A stretch of 64,000 nucleotides of DNA, from assembly GCA_020632715.1 (NCBI GenBank), contig JACKFA010000008.1:410256-474255 (forward strand), read 5' to 3'. This DNA is from Deltaproteobacteria bacterium. Lineage in GTDB: Bacteria; Myxococcota_A; UBA9042; PHBI01. The notes under the pieces are model-generated. The model saw only the letters and a program-made list of their open reading frames with translations. It was not told the origin of the DNA and made no database searches. The stretch's first letter is position 1. Each line of letters begins with the position of its first letter. Shown here piece after piece: positions 16,805-24,988 of this stretch. The position numbers and the translations under genes are program-made.

Positions 16805-18496
16805 TCAGCCGTCGAGCGGCGGCGGGCTCGGGAGGCGCCTCACCTCGGCGCCCCGGAGCCAGCGCGCGAGCGCCTCGAGCGCGGCCGCGGCGCCGCGCGC
16901 GTCGGCGAGCTCGGGGAAGAGCGCCGGATCGTGCGCCGCGCCCTCGCGCGAGAGCAGCGCGAAGAGGCGCGCGTTGTCGAGGACGACCGCGCGGACGGCG
17001 CGCTCCCAGCGCACCTCCTCGGTGACCGCCTGCCCGCGGCCCATGGTCTCGTCGATGAGATCGCGCTGCACGGCGCCCGCGATCGCGGCGCGCTGGTCGG
17101 CGAGGAGCACCCCCTCGTCCGACAGTGGGAGCCAGTCGTCGGAGCGCGCGCCCGGGCGCGCGATCCAGAGCGGCACGGGGCGCCCGTCGTAGTAGGGGCG
17201 CCCGTGGCCGACCGAGGCGAACTGCGCGCGGCGCACCTGCGGGACCACCTCGCTGAAGAGGTCGAAGCCCGCGAGGCGCTCGCGGTACGCCTCGAGGCCG
17301 CGCGCGAAGCGGGCGAGCGCGCGGCGCGCCCCGATGAAGCCGGCCATGAGGCGCGGCGGGAGGCCCGCCATCCAGGGCGACGCCTCGACCGCGGCCGCGA
17401 CCTGGTCGCGCTCGGCGTCGAGGGCCGCGACGGCGTGGACGAGGGCGGTCTCGAAGCGGTCGAGGTCGGTGAGGCGGCCGGCGATGGCGCGGTCGAGGCC
17501 CGCCTCGGCGCGCTCGTCGGCGTCGGCGTCGAAGGCGTCCCAGGCGGCGGCGACGTGGTGAGACGACGGCGGCTGGACGAGCGCCTCGAGGGCGCGCCGG
17601 ATGATGGGGACGACCGCCATCGCGGTCTCGGCGGGGTCGCCGAAGCAGTGCTGCAGGAGGACGAGCTCGACGGGGCCGACCTCGGCGCGGCCGCTCGTGA
17701 CGGCGGCGACGCGCAGGAGGTCGAGGGCGTGGCGGAAGCGGCGGTCGCTCGCGGGGACGCCCGCGTCGGCGAGCTCGGCGCGGATGGCGACGAGCTGCGC
17801 GCGGACGCGCTCGGGGACGGTCACGGCGCGGGCGGCCTCGCGGACGACGGCGAGGTCGTCGAGGGTCAGGCGGTCGGCGTCGTCGGGGGTGAAGGGCGCG
17901 ACGTCGCCGAGGGCGACGCGCAGGAAGCCCTGCTCGTCGTCGACGGGGGCGACGGCGAGGCGCACGAGGAAGCGGTCGTGGAGGGCGCCGAGGCCGCCCT
18001 CGGGGTCGGGGCTCTCGTTGCTCGCGCCGATGAGGCCGATGAGCGGGACGCGATCGCGGTGGCGCCCGTGGTGGAAGATGCGCTCGTTCACGAGCGACAG
18101 GAGGCTGTTCAGGATGGCGCTGTTCGCCTTGAAGATCTCGTCGACGAACGCGACGTGCGCGTCGGGGAGGAAGCCCTCGGTGACGCGCCGGTAGTCCTCC
18201 TCCTTGAGCCCGGGGATCGAGACCGGGCCGAAGAGCTCGTCGGGGTGCGTGAAGCGCGTGAGGAGGTACTCGAAGTAGCGCGCGTCGGCGAACGCGGCGC
18301 AGACGGCGCGCGCGAGCTGGCTCTTCGCGGTGCCGGGGGGGCCGAGGAGCAGCACGTGGTGCCCGGCGACGAGCGAGAGCAGGACGAGGCGCGCGTGGGT
18401 CTCGCGCTCGACGAAGGCGGCGTCGAGCCCGTCGACGAGGCGCCGCAGGCGGGCGACGACGGAGGCGAGCGGGTCTTCCTTCTTCTTCTTGGCCAT
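16805..18496 (-). CDS. ravA: MoxR-family AAA+ ATPase, RavA-like
   Basis: A 563-residue cytoplasmic protein; I start it at MAKKKK because the upstream extension is compositionally non-coding. The AAA+ core shows Walker A GPPGTAKS (residues 52-59), Walker B VAFVDE (about 115-120) and a sensor-1 segment LIGASNE (about 156-161). The FTHPDELFGP and FKANSAILNSLL motifs are typical of the RavA branch of MoxR ATPases. The C-terminal 230 residues would be the discontinuous helical and beta region seen in RavA (498 residues in E. coli). RavA works with the VWA protein ViaA in maturation or stress handling of respiratory complexes; a ViaA-like gene lies at 12487-13788. A TACCCT hexamer seven bases before the ATG and no Shine-Dalgarno suggest a leaderless mRNA. 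Confidence 0.85.
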   Translation of the reverse strand: MAKKKKEDPLASVVARLRRLVDGLDAAFVERETHARLVLLSLVAGHHVLLLGPPGTAKSQLARAVCAAFADARYFEYLLTRFTHPDELFGPVSIPGLKEEDYRRVTEGFLPDAHVAFVDEIFKANSAILNSLLSLVNERIFHHGRHRDRVPLIGLIGASNESPDPEGGLGALHDRFLVRLAVAPVDDEQGFLRVALGDVAPFTPDDADRLTLDDLAVVREAARAVTVPERVRAQLVAIRAELADAGVPASDRRFRHALDLLRVAAVTSGRAEVGPVELVLLQHCFGDPAETAMAVVPIIRRALEALVQPPSSHHVAAAWDAFDADADERAEAGLDRAIAGRLTDLDRFETALVHAVAALDAERDQVAAAVEASPWMAGLPPRLMAGFIGARRALARFARGLEAYRERLAGFDLFSEVVPQVRRAQFASVGHGRPYYDGRPVPLWIARPGARSDDWLPLSDEGVLLADQRAAIAGAVQRDLIDETMGRGQAVTEEVRWERAVRAVVLDNARLFALLSREGAAHDPALFPELADARGAAAALEALARWLRGAEVRRLPSPPPLDG

Positions 18497-18503
18497 CCGC
18501 GGG

Positions 18504-18509
18504 AGGGTA
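18504..18509 (-). promoter_or_regulatory. Putative leaderless -10 element for the RavA-like gene
   Basis: The minus strand reads TACCCT seven bases before the ATG, inside a GCTACCCTCCCGC word. This closely resembles GCTATCCTCCCGC in front of the VWA gene, as if the two partners share a promoter type. Confidence 0.4.
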
Positions 18510-18564
18510 GCAGCCCTCCGACGCCGGCGCGAGCGGGGTGCCCGCGCCGGCGGGTGGCCGAAGC

Positions 18565-19113
18565 TCAGGCCGCCGGGGCCTCGGCGACCGGGGCGGGCTC
18601 CGCGGGCGGGAGGATCTCGAGGCCCGTGCGGCGCTCCATCTCGCGCGCCATCTCGACCGAGTTCTGGATCGCGTGGGCCGGGAACTGGAGCCACATGCGC
18701 TTGCCCTTGAGCTTGAAGGACACGGGGCCGTTGATGCCGGCCGTGCGCTTCGCGACGGCGGAGCTGGCGGCCGCGCTCGCGACGCCGGCGATGAGGCCGC
18801 CGACGAGGCCGCCGCCGGCGATGTGGACGTTGAACGAGAGGGGTGCCGGGCGGAAGGCCTCGATGTCGTCCCAGCGGTAGGCGTTGGTCGTGAACCACTT
18901 CACGGCGAAGCCCTCGTCGTTCATGCCGAGGCGGCACTTGCCGGCCATGACGAAGAACCAGATCCCGAGCGGGATGGTGATGATGAGGAGGCACATCAGG
19001 ACGCCGGCGAAGATCATGTACTTCCGCCAGCCGGGCTTGATGGGGAAGAGGAGGCCGTTCTGATCGGCGTCGGCGAGGACCTGCTTACCGTTGAGCTTGG
19101 GCGACTTGGCCAT
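18565..19113 (-). CDS. Membrane protein with a PH-like domain
   Basis: A 182-residue protein starting at MAKSPKLN. One strong membrane segment spans about residues 31-56 (KYMIFAGVLMCLLIITIPLG...). It is followed by a beta-rich part in which RWDDIEAFRPAPLS resembles the bacterial PH-domain turn. A Gly/Ala-rich helical insert (GGGLVGGLIAGVASAAASSA) interrupts this domain and could be a second membrane dip. The tail is Pro/Ala-rich. I cannot assign a function. It lies upstream of the RavA-like gene on the same strand with a 68-base gap, so co-transcription is possible, although RavA has its own candidate -10. Confidence 0.7.
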   Translation of the reverse strand: MAKSPKLNGKQVLADADQNGLLFPIKPGWRKYMIFAGVLMCLLIITIPLGIWFFVMAGKCRLGMNDEGFAVKWFTTNAYRWDDIEAFRPAPLSFNVHIAGGGLVGGLIAGVASAAASSAVAKRTAGINGPVSFKLKGKRMWLQFPAHAIQNSVEMAREMERRTGLEILPPAEPAPVAEAPAA

Positions 19114-19259
19114 GACGAGCGACTCCCGGGGCGCGCGTGCGCCACTTCTTCTCTGGAGGGTGCGGACCGGAGACACGCCTCTACCAAGGTCAGGGCAACC
19201 GAAAAAGCGTGAAGTCACGACGGTGTGGTCGAAGCGGGCGGCGTGTGTTACCGGAGCGC

Positions 19260-19988
19260 ATGCGACTCGACCGCTGGCTCGCCCATCACATCGGATCCAC
19301 GCGCAAAGAGGTCGACCGGGTGCTCCGCGCGGAGCGCGTCACGGTCGACGGGGAGGTCGTCCGCAAGGGGGCGACCCACATCACGCCCGGGACGAGCGTC
19401 GTGGCGCTCGACGGCGCGCGCCTCGAGCACGTCGAGCGCTACGTCGTGATGCTGCACAAGCCCGCCGGCGTCGTGAGCGCCACGAAGGACCCGCACGGGG
19501 ACCCGCTCGTCGTGGACCTCGTGCCGGAGAGCGTGTGCCCGCGGGCGCTCTCGCCGGTGGGGCGCCTCGACAAGGACGCGACCGGGCTCCTCCTGCTGAC
19601 CGACGACGGCGACCTCGTCCACGCCATCACGCACCCGAAGCGCGGCGTCACGAAGCTCTACGAGGTGCGCTACGACGGCGCGCTCGCGGCCGACGCGCAG
19701 CACGCCTTCGAGACGGGCGTCGTCCTCGCGGACGGCACGCGCTGCAAGCCCGCGCGGCTCGACCTCGTCGCGCCCGGGCTCGCGCACGTGACCGTGCACG
19801 AGGGCAAGTACCACCAGGTGAAGCGCATGATCGCGGCGGTCGGCGCGCACGTGACCGGGCTCCACCGGACGCGCGTGGGGCCCATCCTGCTCGACCCGGC
19901 GCTCCCCGAGGGGGAGGCGCGGCGCCTGACGGACGCCGAGCTCGCCGCGCTCGACGCGGTCACGGGGCGGGCGGCGAGCGAGGGCTGA
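19260..19988 (+). CDS. Pseudouridine synthase, RsuA/RluB/E/F family
   Basis: A 242-residue enzyme that isomerises a uridine in rRNA. Residues 1-55 form an S4 RNA-binding domain (RLDRWLAHHIGSTRKEVDRV). The catalytic signature GRLDKDATGLLLLTDDG follows, with the nucleophile Asp104, and the family block GKYHQVKRMIAAVGAHVTGLHR near residue 185 is intact. Length and order match RsuA (16S U516) more than the longer RluB, but which uridine is modified cannot be decided from sequence. I start at ATG 19260, which places the S4 domain at the N-terminus; the open frame extends upstream without protein-like sequence. Confidence 0.92.
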   Translation: MRLDRWLAHHIGSTRKEVDRVLRAERVTVDGEVVRKGATHITPGTSVVALDGARLEHVERYVVMLHKPAGVVSATKDPHGDPLVVDLVPESVCPRALSPVGRLDKDATGLLLLTDDGDLVHAITHPKRGVTKLYEVRYDGALAADAQHAFETGVVLADGTRCKPARLDLVAPGLAHVTVHEGKYHQVKRMIAAVGAHVTGLHRTRVGPILLDPALPEGEARRLTDAELAALDAVTGRAASEG

Positions 19989-20001
19989 GGCGGCGCCGCG
20001 C

Positions 20002-20667
20002 TCAGCGCGGCATGATGTCCTTCCAGCCGCGGTCGCCGCGCGCGAGGCGCGGCCCCGGGGCGCCGACGTGCGCCGCGACCCGCGTCACGAGCTCCCAGAA
20101 GCCGAGGGCCGTCGCGCCGTACATCACGACGCCGTCGCCGAGGTCGAAGTACGGCGCGAGCCGCTCCTCGCCGTGGAGCTCGTAGGGGATCCCGGGGACG
20201 ACCTCGCGCCGCACGGCCTCGTCGAGGTCGAGCTCGTAGACCGCCGCGACCTCGCCTGGGTGCGGGCGCCACGGCGCCTCCGCGACGTGGGCCACGAACG
20301 GCTGCATCCGGTAGTCGCTCCCGAAGAGCGGCAGCGACGTGAGCTGCCCGAGGCGCGCCACGACCGCGAGCCCGAGCTCCTCCTCCGCCTCGCGCACCGC
20401 CGTCGCCCAGAGGTCGGCGTCCGACGCCTCGGGGCGCCCGCCCGGAAAGCAGATCTCCCCCGCGTGCCGCGCCATCCCGCGCGGCCGCAGCGTCACGACC
20501 ACCCGCGGGCGAGCCTCGCCGACCACCGGCACCAGCACCGCCGCGTCCCGCGGGGCCGGGCGCCCCGGGAACGCCGGGAACGGGGCCGGCGCGTAGCCGC
20601 GGAGGGCCTCGCGCACGTCGTCGAGGTGGAGCGCGCGCGCGGCGCGGCCGGGTCCGGGGGCGTCCAT
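20002..20667 (-). CDS. Nudix hydrolase, CoA pyrophosphatase-like
   Basis: A 221-residue protein. The segment RPRGMARHAGEICFPGG followed by REAEEELGL combines the Nudix box with the extra N-terminal motif (HxGxxxFPGG) of the NudL/CoA-diphosphatase subfamily. That subfamily cleaves coenzyme A and its derivatives to 3',5'-ADP and phosphopantetheine. The metal-binding Glu residues of REAEEE are present. I start at MDAPGP; a longer frame adds 15 residues. Its 3' end lies 13 bases from the convergent pseudouridine synthase gene. A TATCCC hexamer ends eight bases before the ATG, so it too may be leaderless. Confidence 0.85.
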   Translation of the reverse strand: MDAPGPGRAARALHLDDVREALRGYAPAPFPAFPGRPAPRDAAVLVPVVGEARPRVVVTLRPRGMARHAGEICFPGGRPEASDADLWATAVREAEEELGLAVVARLGQLTSLPLFGSDYRMQPFVAHVAEAPWRPHPGEVAAVYELDLDEAVRREVVPGIPYELHGEERLAPYFDLGDGVVMYGATALGFWELVTRVAAHVGAPGPRLARGDRGWKDIMPR

Positions 20668-20852
20668 GCCCGACAGGGATAGCACCCACCGCCCCGACTG
20701 TCGCCCGACCATCGCCCGACGGTCGCCCCATGGTCGCGGACACCCGCGGCGCGGGGCGCCCGGCGGCGACGATCGCGCTCACGCCGGCCTCGGAGGCCCT
20801 CTCGAATCCAGGTCGTTGCCCGCGCGCCCGGGCAGGCGTAGTGTCATGAGCC

Positions 20853-20868
20853 TGGCACGGCCGCTGCA
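20853..20868 (+). promoter_or_regulatory. Putative sigma-54 (-24/-12) promoter
   Basis: The sequence TGGCACGGCCGCTGCA matches the sigma-54 consensus TGGCACGNNNNTTGCA at every defined position except one T (C here), with correct spacing and a preceding C and following A. It lies 39 bases before the ATG at 20908. It would require an enhancer-binding activator protein. Confidence 0.6.
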
Positions 20869-20907
20869 AACCCCGGGCGCAGCACGACCAGGCCAACACG
20901 AGGGACC

Positions 20908-21507
20908 ATGCCGACGACGAAGAACCGCCGCCCGCTCATCATCGCGCTCGCCATGACCGCCGTCGTCGCGGGCGCGGTCATCGCGTTCCTCGGCACCCGC
21001 GGCGCGGGCCACGAGCCCGGCGCCGACGCGCGGCCGACCGCCGCCGCCGGCTTCGGCGACGAGGACGTGAAGGCCGAGCTCTGGACCAAGCTCGCCCGCT
21101 ACCGCGAGACCTACCTCGCCGGCTGGGACGACGCCTTCAAGACCGGCAAGCCCCGCGCCATCACGATCGTGAAGGCGTTCAAGGCCGTCGCCGAGAAGGT
21201 GACCGGCCCCGACGGCTTCTGGCGCGACGAGGTCCCGAACAACCTCCTCGCGTGCCACCAGAACCCGGACAGCGCCCCCTGCGGGCGCCTCGAGGCCTCC
21301 GACGAGGAGCTCGGCAAGGGCGACGACCTCGTCCGCGAGATCGAGCGCCTCGACGACTCGCGCGCCGACGTCTGGCTCCAGCGGAACGGCGAGCGCCTCG
21401 TGACCTACCTCGACACCATGGTGCCGGAGTCGCCCGACGAGGCCGCCATGCAGCGCACGGCCTTCTACACGCAGCGCATCGCGCCGAACGTCGCCGGCAC
21501 GAAGTAG
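20908..21507 (+). CDS. Membrane-anchored protein of unknown function
   Basis: A 199-residue protein that I do not recognise. Positively charged MPTTKNRRP is followed by one hydrophobic segment (residues 10-29, IIALAMTAVVAGAVIAFLG). This is probably an uncleaved anchor, leaving about 165 residues outside. The exported part is helical and charged, with two Cys (CHQNPDSAPC) that could form a disulfide. It is preceded by a near-consensus sigma-54 promoter and followed 57 bases later by the quinone oxidoreductase gene on the same strand. Confidence 0.7.
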   Translation: MPTTKNRRPLIIALAMTAVVAGAVIAFLGTRGAGHEPGADARPTAAAGFGDEDVKAELWTKLARYRETYLAGWDDAFKTGKPRAITIVKAFKAVAEKVTGPDGFWRDEVPNNLLACHQNPDSAPCGRLEASDEELGKGDDLVREIERLDDSRADVWLQRNGERLVTYLDTMVPESPDEAAMQRTAFYTQRIAPNVAGTK

Positions 21508-21564
21508 CGCCCGGGCCCTCCCCTCCCCGCCCCTCCCCAGCGACGCGAGCCTCCGAGGCGCCCC

Positions 21565-22557
21565 ATGCGCGACCACGCCATCCGCGTCCACGAGCACGGC
21601 GGCCCGGACGTCCTCCGCTGGGAAGCGGTCGACGTCGGCGACCCCGGCCCCGGCGAGGTCCGCGTCCGCCACACCCGGGTCGGCGTGAACTTCATCGACA
21701 CCTACCACCGGAGCGGCCTCTACCCGGTCGAGCTGCCGTCGGGCCTCGGCCTCGAGGCCGCCGGCGTCATCGAGGCCGTCGGCGCCGGCGTCTCCGACCT
21801 CGACCCGCGCCTCCGCGAAGGGCAGCGCGTGGTCTACGCGATGGGCGCTCCCGGCGCCTACGCGACCCGGCGCGTCATGGCGGCCGCGACGCTCGTCCCG
21901 CTCCCGGACGACGTCTCCGACGCCGACGCCGCGGCCTCCTTCCTGAAGGGGCTCACGGTGCAGTTCCTCGTGCGGCGCTGCCACCCGGTCGCGCCGGGCG
22001 ACGCCGTCCTCGTCCACGCCGCCGCGGGCGGCGTCGGGCTCCTCCTCTGCCAGTGGGCGAAGCACCTCGGCGCGACGGTCATCGGCACGGCGGGCAGCGA
22101 GGCGAAGGCGGCGCTCGCGCGCGAGCACGGCGCCGACCACGTGATCCGCTATGAGTCGGAGGACTTCGTCGCGAGGACGCGGGAGCTCACCGGCGGCGAG
22201 GGGGTCGCGGCGGTCTACGACGGCGTCGGCGCCGCTACCTTCGACGGGTCGCTCCGCTGCCTCCGGCCGCTCGGCATGATGGTGAGCTTCGGCAACGCCT
22301 CGGGGCCGCCGCCGGCGGTCGAGCCGCGGCGCCTCGCCCAGCTCGGGAGCCTCTTCTTCACGCGCCCGACGCTCTATACCTACACGCGGACGCGCGCCGA
22401 CCTCCTGCGGATGGCCGACGACCTCTTCGCGGTCATGGGCAGCGGCGCCGTGCGCGCGACCATCGGTCAGACCTCCCCGCTCGCCGCCGCCCGCCTCGCC
22501 CACGAGGCGCTCGAGGGCCGCGCGACCACCGGCGCGACGCTGCTCGACCCGGCCTGA
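21565..22557 (+). CDS. qorA: NADPH:quinone oxidoreductase, zeta-crystallin type
   Basis: A 330-residue cytoplasmic MDR-superfamily protein without the zinc-ligand set of alcohol dehydrogenases. Its QOR signatures are GVNFIDTYHRSGLYPVELPS near residue 40, the NADPH-binding HAAAGGVGLLLCQWAK near residue 150, and DGVGAATFDGSL near 225. These enzymes reduce quinones by one electron using NADPH. The length is normal for QOR. A perfect 7-base inverted repeat (arms 22584-22590 and 22604-22610) follows the stop and could form a hairpin. Confidence 0.92.
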   Translation: MRDHAIRVHEHGGPDVLRWEAVDVGDPGPGEVRVRHTRVGVNFIDTYHRSGLYPVELPSGLGLEAAGVIEAVGAGVSDLDPRLREGQRVVYAMGAPGAYATRRVMAAATLVPLPDDVSDADAAASFLKGLTVQFLVRRCHPVAPGDAVLVHAAAGGVGLLLCQWAKHLGATVIGTAGSEAKAALAREHGADHVIRYESEDFVARTRELTGGEGVAAVYDGVGAATFDGSLRCLRPLGMMVSFGNASGPPPAVEPRRLAQLGSLFFTRPTLYTYTRTRADLLRMADDLFAVMGSGAVRATIGQTSPLAAARLAHEALEGRATTGATLLDPA

Positions 22558-22819
22558 GACGCGGGGGCGCAGCCCGCCGTCATGGCCACGGATCGCGCGC
22601 TGTCGTGGCCCACGACTTGTGGCGCCACTGCCCGCGGGCTACCGTAGCCTCGAACCCACGGAGCCCATCGCGCGCCGGTCGGCGCTGAAGCCCGAGCCCA
22701 CCGCCTCGACGCGCGCGCCAACCGTCACGCGCGCCGTCGTCGCCCGCGCGACGAATCATGTCGATCCGTCGCGCGGCGCCGCTCGTAGACCGACCATCTC
22801 CCAGGTGACGAGGTCAATC

Positions 22820-24144
22820 GTGTCGAGAGTGCCCCTGCTCACGATGTCCCTGCTCGGGCTCGCCCTCGCGGTCGCCTGCGGTGAGCGCGGCGCCCCGCGG
22901 TCCCCGGCGTTCACGCCGCGGCGCCGGGTGCCGCGTCCGGGGCGCTCGCGGCGACGGCAGCCGCGCCCGCGGTGGCCACGCCCGAGCCGAGCGCGACGCC
23001 CGCGGCCGCGCCGGCCCCCGTGCTCGGGAAGCGCACGACGGATCCGGCGCTCGCCGTGTCGAACCTCGCCGCGCAGGTCGAGGGGGCGCGTCAGGCGTAC
23101 GCCGCGCGGCCCGACCAGCTCCCCTTCGGCAAGCGCCTCATCGACCTCGAGCTCGTGCAGGCGCAGCTCCTCGGCATGACGAGCCGCTACGACGACATGC
23201 TCCGCGTGGCCGACGAGCTCGTCGCGCGCGCGCCGGACGACGCGCGGGCCTACCTCCTGCGCGCCCACGTCCGGAGCGCCGTGCACCGCTTCGCCGACGC
23301 CCGCGCGGACCTCGGGACGGCGCGCGAGAAGGGCGCCGACGCCGACGTGGTCGAGGCGCGCCTCGCGAGCGCGGCGATGGCCGCCGGCGAGGGGGACCTC
23401 GAGGCCATGCTGCGCGCCGCCGACGCGCGCGTCGCCATCCACCACGACTACGAGCTCCTCGCCGACCGCGCCTCGATCCTCATGACCATGGGCCGCTACG
23501 ACGACGCCGACGCCGCGTTCGCCGCCGCCGCCGAGAGCTATCACGACGTGTCGCCCATGGCCCTCGCGTGGGTCGACTTCCAGCGCGGCATGATGTGGGC
23601 CGAGCGGGCCAACCGGCCCGAGCGCGCCCGGCCGTTCTACGAGGCGGCCATCGCGCGCTTCCCGCGCTACGTCGTCGCGAACGTGCACCTCGCCGAGCTC
23701 TACGCCGAGGGCGGGGAGAGGGACCGCGCGATAGCGCTCCTCGAGCCGGTGGCCGCCGTGGCCGAGGATCCCGAGCCGAAGGCGCTCCTCGGCGAGCTCC
23801 TCGTCGCGCGCGGCGGGGCCGACGCCGAGCGAGGCCACGCCCTCGTCGCCGCGGCCCGGGCCGGCTACGACGCGCTCCTCGCCGCGCACCCCGAGGCCTT
23901 CGCCGACCACGGCGCGGAGTTCTTCGCCGGGCCCGGCGAGGACCTGCCGCGCGCCCGCGAGCTCGCCGCGAAGAACCTCGCCCTCCGCCCGACGCCGCGC
24001 GCGTACGGGCTCGCCGTCCGCCTCGCCGTCCAGGCCGGCGACCACGAGCAGGCCTGCGCCCTCGCCGACGCGGCGCGGCGCGGCCGCTCCACACCGAACC
24101 TCGAGGCCACGCTCGGGACCGTTGGGTCTTGCGCCCCTCGCTAG
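22820..24144 (+). pseudogene. TPR-repeat lipoprotein with a frameshift after the signal peptide
   Basis: From GTG 22820 the frame encodes a clean lipoprotein signal (SRVPLLTMSLLGLALAVAC) and about 13 more residues, then loses protein character. The adjacent frame continues from about 22918 with an Ala/Pro-rich linker and then about 370 residues of TPR-like helices to 24144. Examples are YDDMLRVADELVARAPDDARA and YDDADAAFAAAAESY. A single-base indel between 22882 and 22918, probably in the CCCCGCGG run, joins them. If the indel is an assembly error, this is a normal outer-membrane or periplasmic TPR lipoprotein. Otherwise only a leaderless fragment from GTG 22972 would be made. Confidence 0.7.
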
Positions 24145-24261
24145 GGAAGCCGGGGTGCCCGCCCCGGCCGTGACGACAGAGAGAAGACCGAAGACGCGCG
24201 GCCCGGCCGCGATGACCACCACGTCCGAAGACGCACTGACCAGAGCCCAGGAAGGAAGACC

Positions 24262-24966
24262 ATGCGCAGAACGATCCTCGCCCTCTCCACCCTCGCGCTG
24301 AGCCTCGGCGCGCCGACGGCCGCGCTCGCGGCCGATCACCTCGACGCGCCGGCCACGGTGGCCGACCCGACGGCCGACATCAACGACGTCTACGTCTGGC
24401 AGAACGGCGCGAAGACGGTCTTCGTGATGACCGTCTTCCCGGCCGCCTCCGCGGACGCGAAGTTCTCCGACGCCGTGCAGTACGTGTTCCACACGGCGAG
24501 CGGCGCGAGCTACGGCGCCGCGAGCAACAAGACCGACATCATCTGCACCTTCGACGCAGCCCAGATGGTCACCTGCTGGGTCGGCGCCGACGGCGACTAC
24601 GTCACGGGCGACGCGAGCGGCGCGGCCGGCCTCACGAGCACGTCGGGGAAGACGAAGGTCTTCGCCGGCCTCCGCGACGACCCGTTCTTCTTCAACCTCG
24701 CCGGGTTCCAGGCCGCGGTCGCGGCCGTCGTGAACGTCGCGGGCGGGCTCACGTTCGACGCGGCGAAGTGCCCGACCGTGTCGGCCGAGGTCTCGGCGGC
24801 GGTCGTCGGCCTCCTCGGCTCGGATGGCGAGGGCGGCGCCGGGATGGACTTCTTCGCGCCGCTGAACACGCTCGCGCTCGTCGTCGAGGTCGACAAGAGC
24901 CTCGTCACCGCCGGCGGCCCCGTCGTCGCGGTCTGGGGCGCCACCCGCACGACCGCGTCCAACTGA
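24262..24966 (+). CDS. Secreted DUF4331-family protein
   Basis: A 234-residue exported protein with a cleavable signal peptide (AALA then ADHLDAP). The mature N-terminus ADHLDAPATVADPTADINDVYVW is the hallmark of DUF4331, whose members are large secreted beta-rich proteins of unknown function. Here the protein stops after the first part of the family fold (FFNLAGF...LALVVEVDKSLVT...GGPVVAVWGATR). The usual C-terminal module is encoded by the next gene, 22 bases downstream. The ribosome site AGGAAG is clear. Confidence 0.85.
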   Translation: MRRTILALSTLALSLGAPTAALAADHLDAPATVADPTADINDVYVWQNGAKTVFVMTVFPAASADAKFSDAVQYVFHTASGASYGAASNKTDIICTFDAAQMVTCWVGADGDYVTGDASGAAGLTSTSGKTKVFAGLRDDPFFFNLAGFQAAVAAVVNVAGGLTFDAAKCPTVSAEVSAAVVGLLGSDGEGGAGMDFFAPLNTLALVVEVDKSLVTAGGPVVAVWGATRTTASN

Positions 24967-24988
24967 GCAGGAAGGAGGGAGCACCACC

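Noticed and set aside
18497..18994. N-terminal extension of the RavA-like ATPase
   Set aside because: The extra 166 codons are His/Arg/Pro-rich and antisense-overlap the membrane protein gene; RavA homology starts at MAKKKK.
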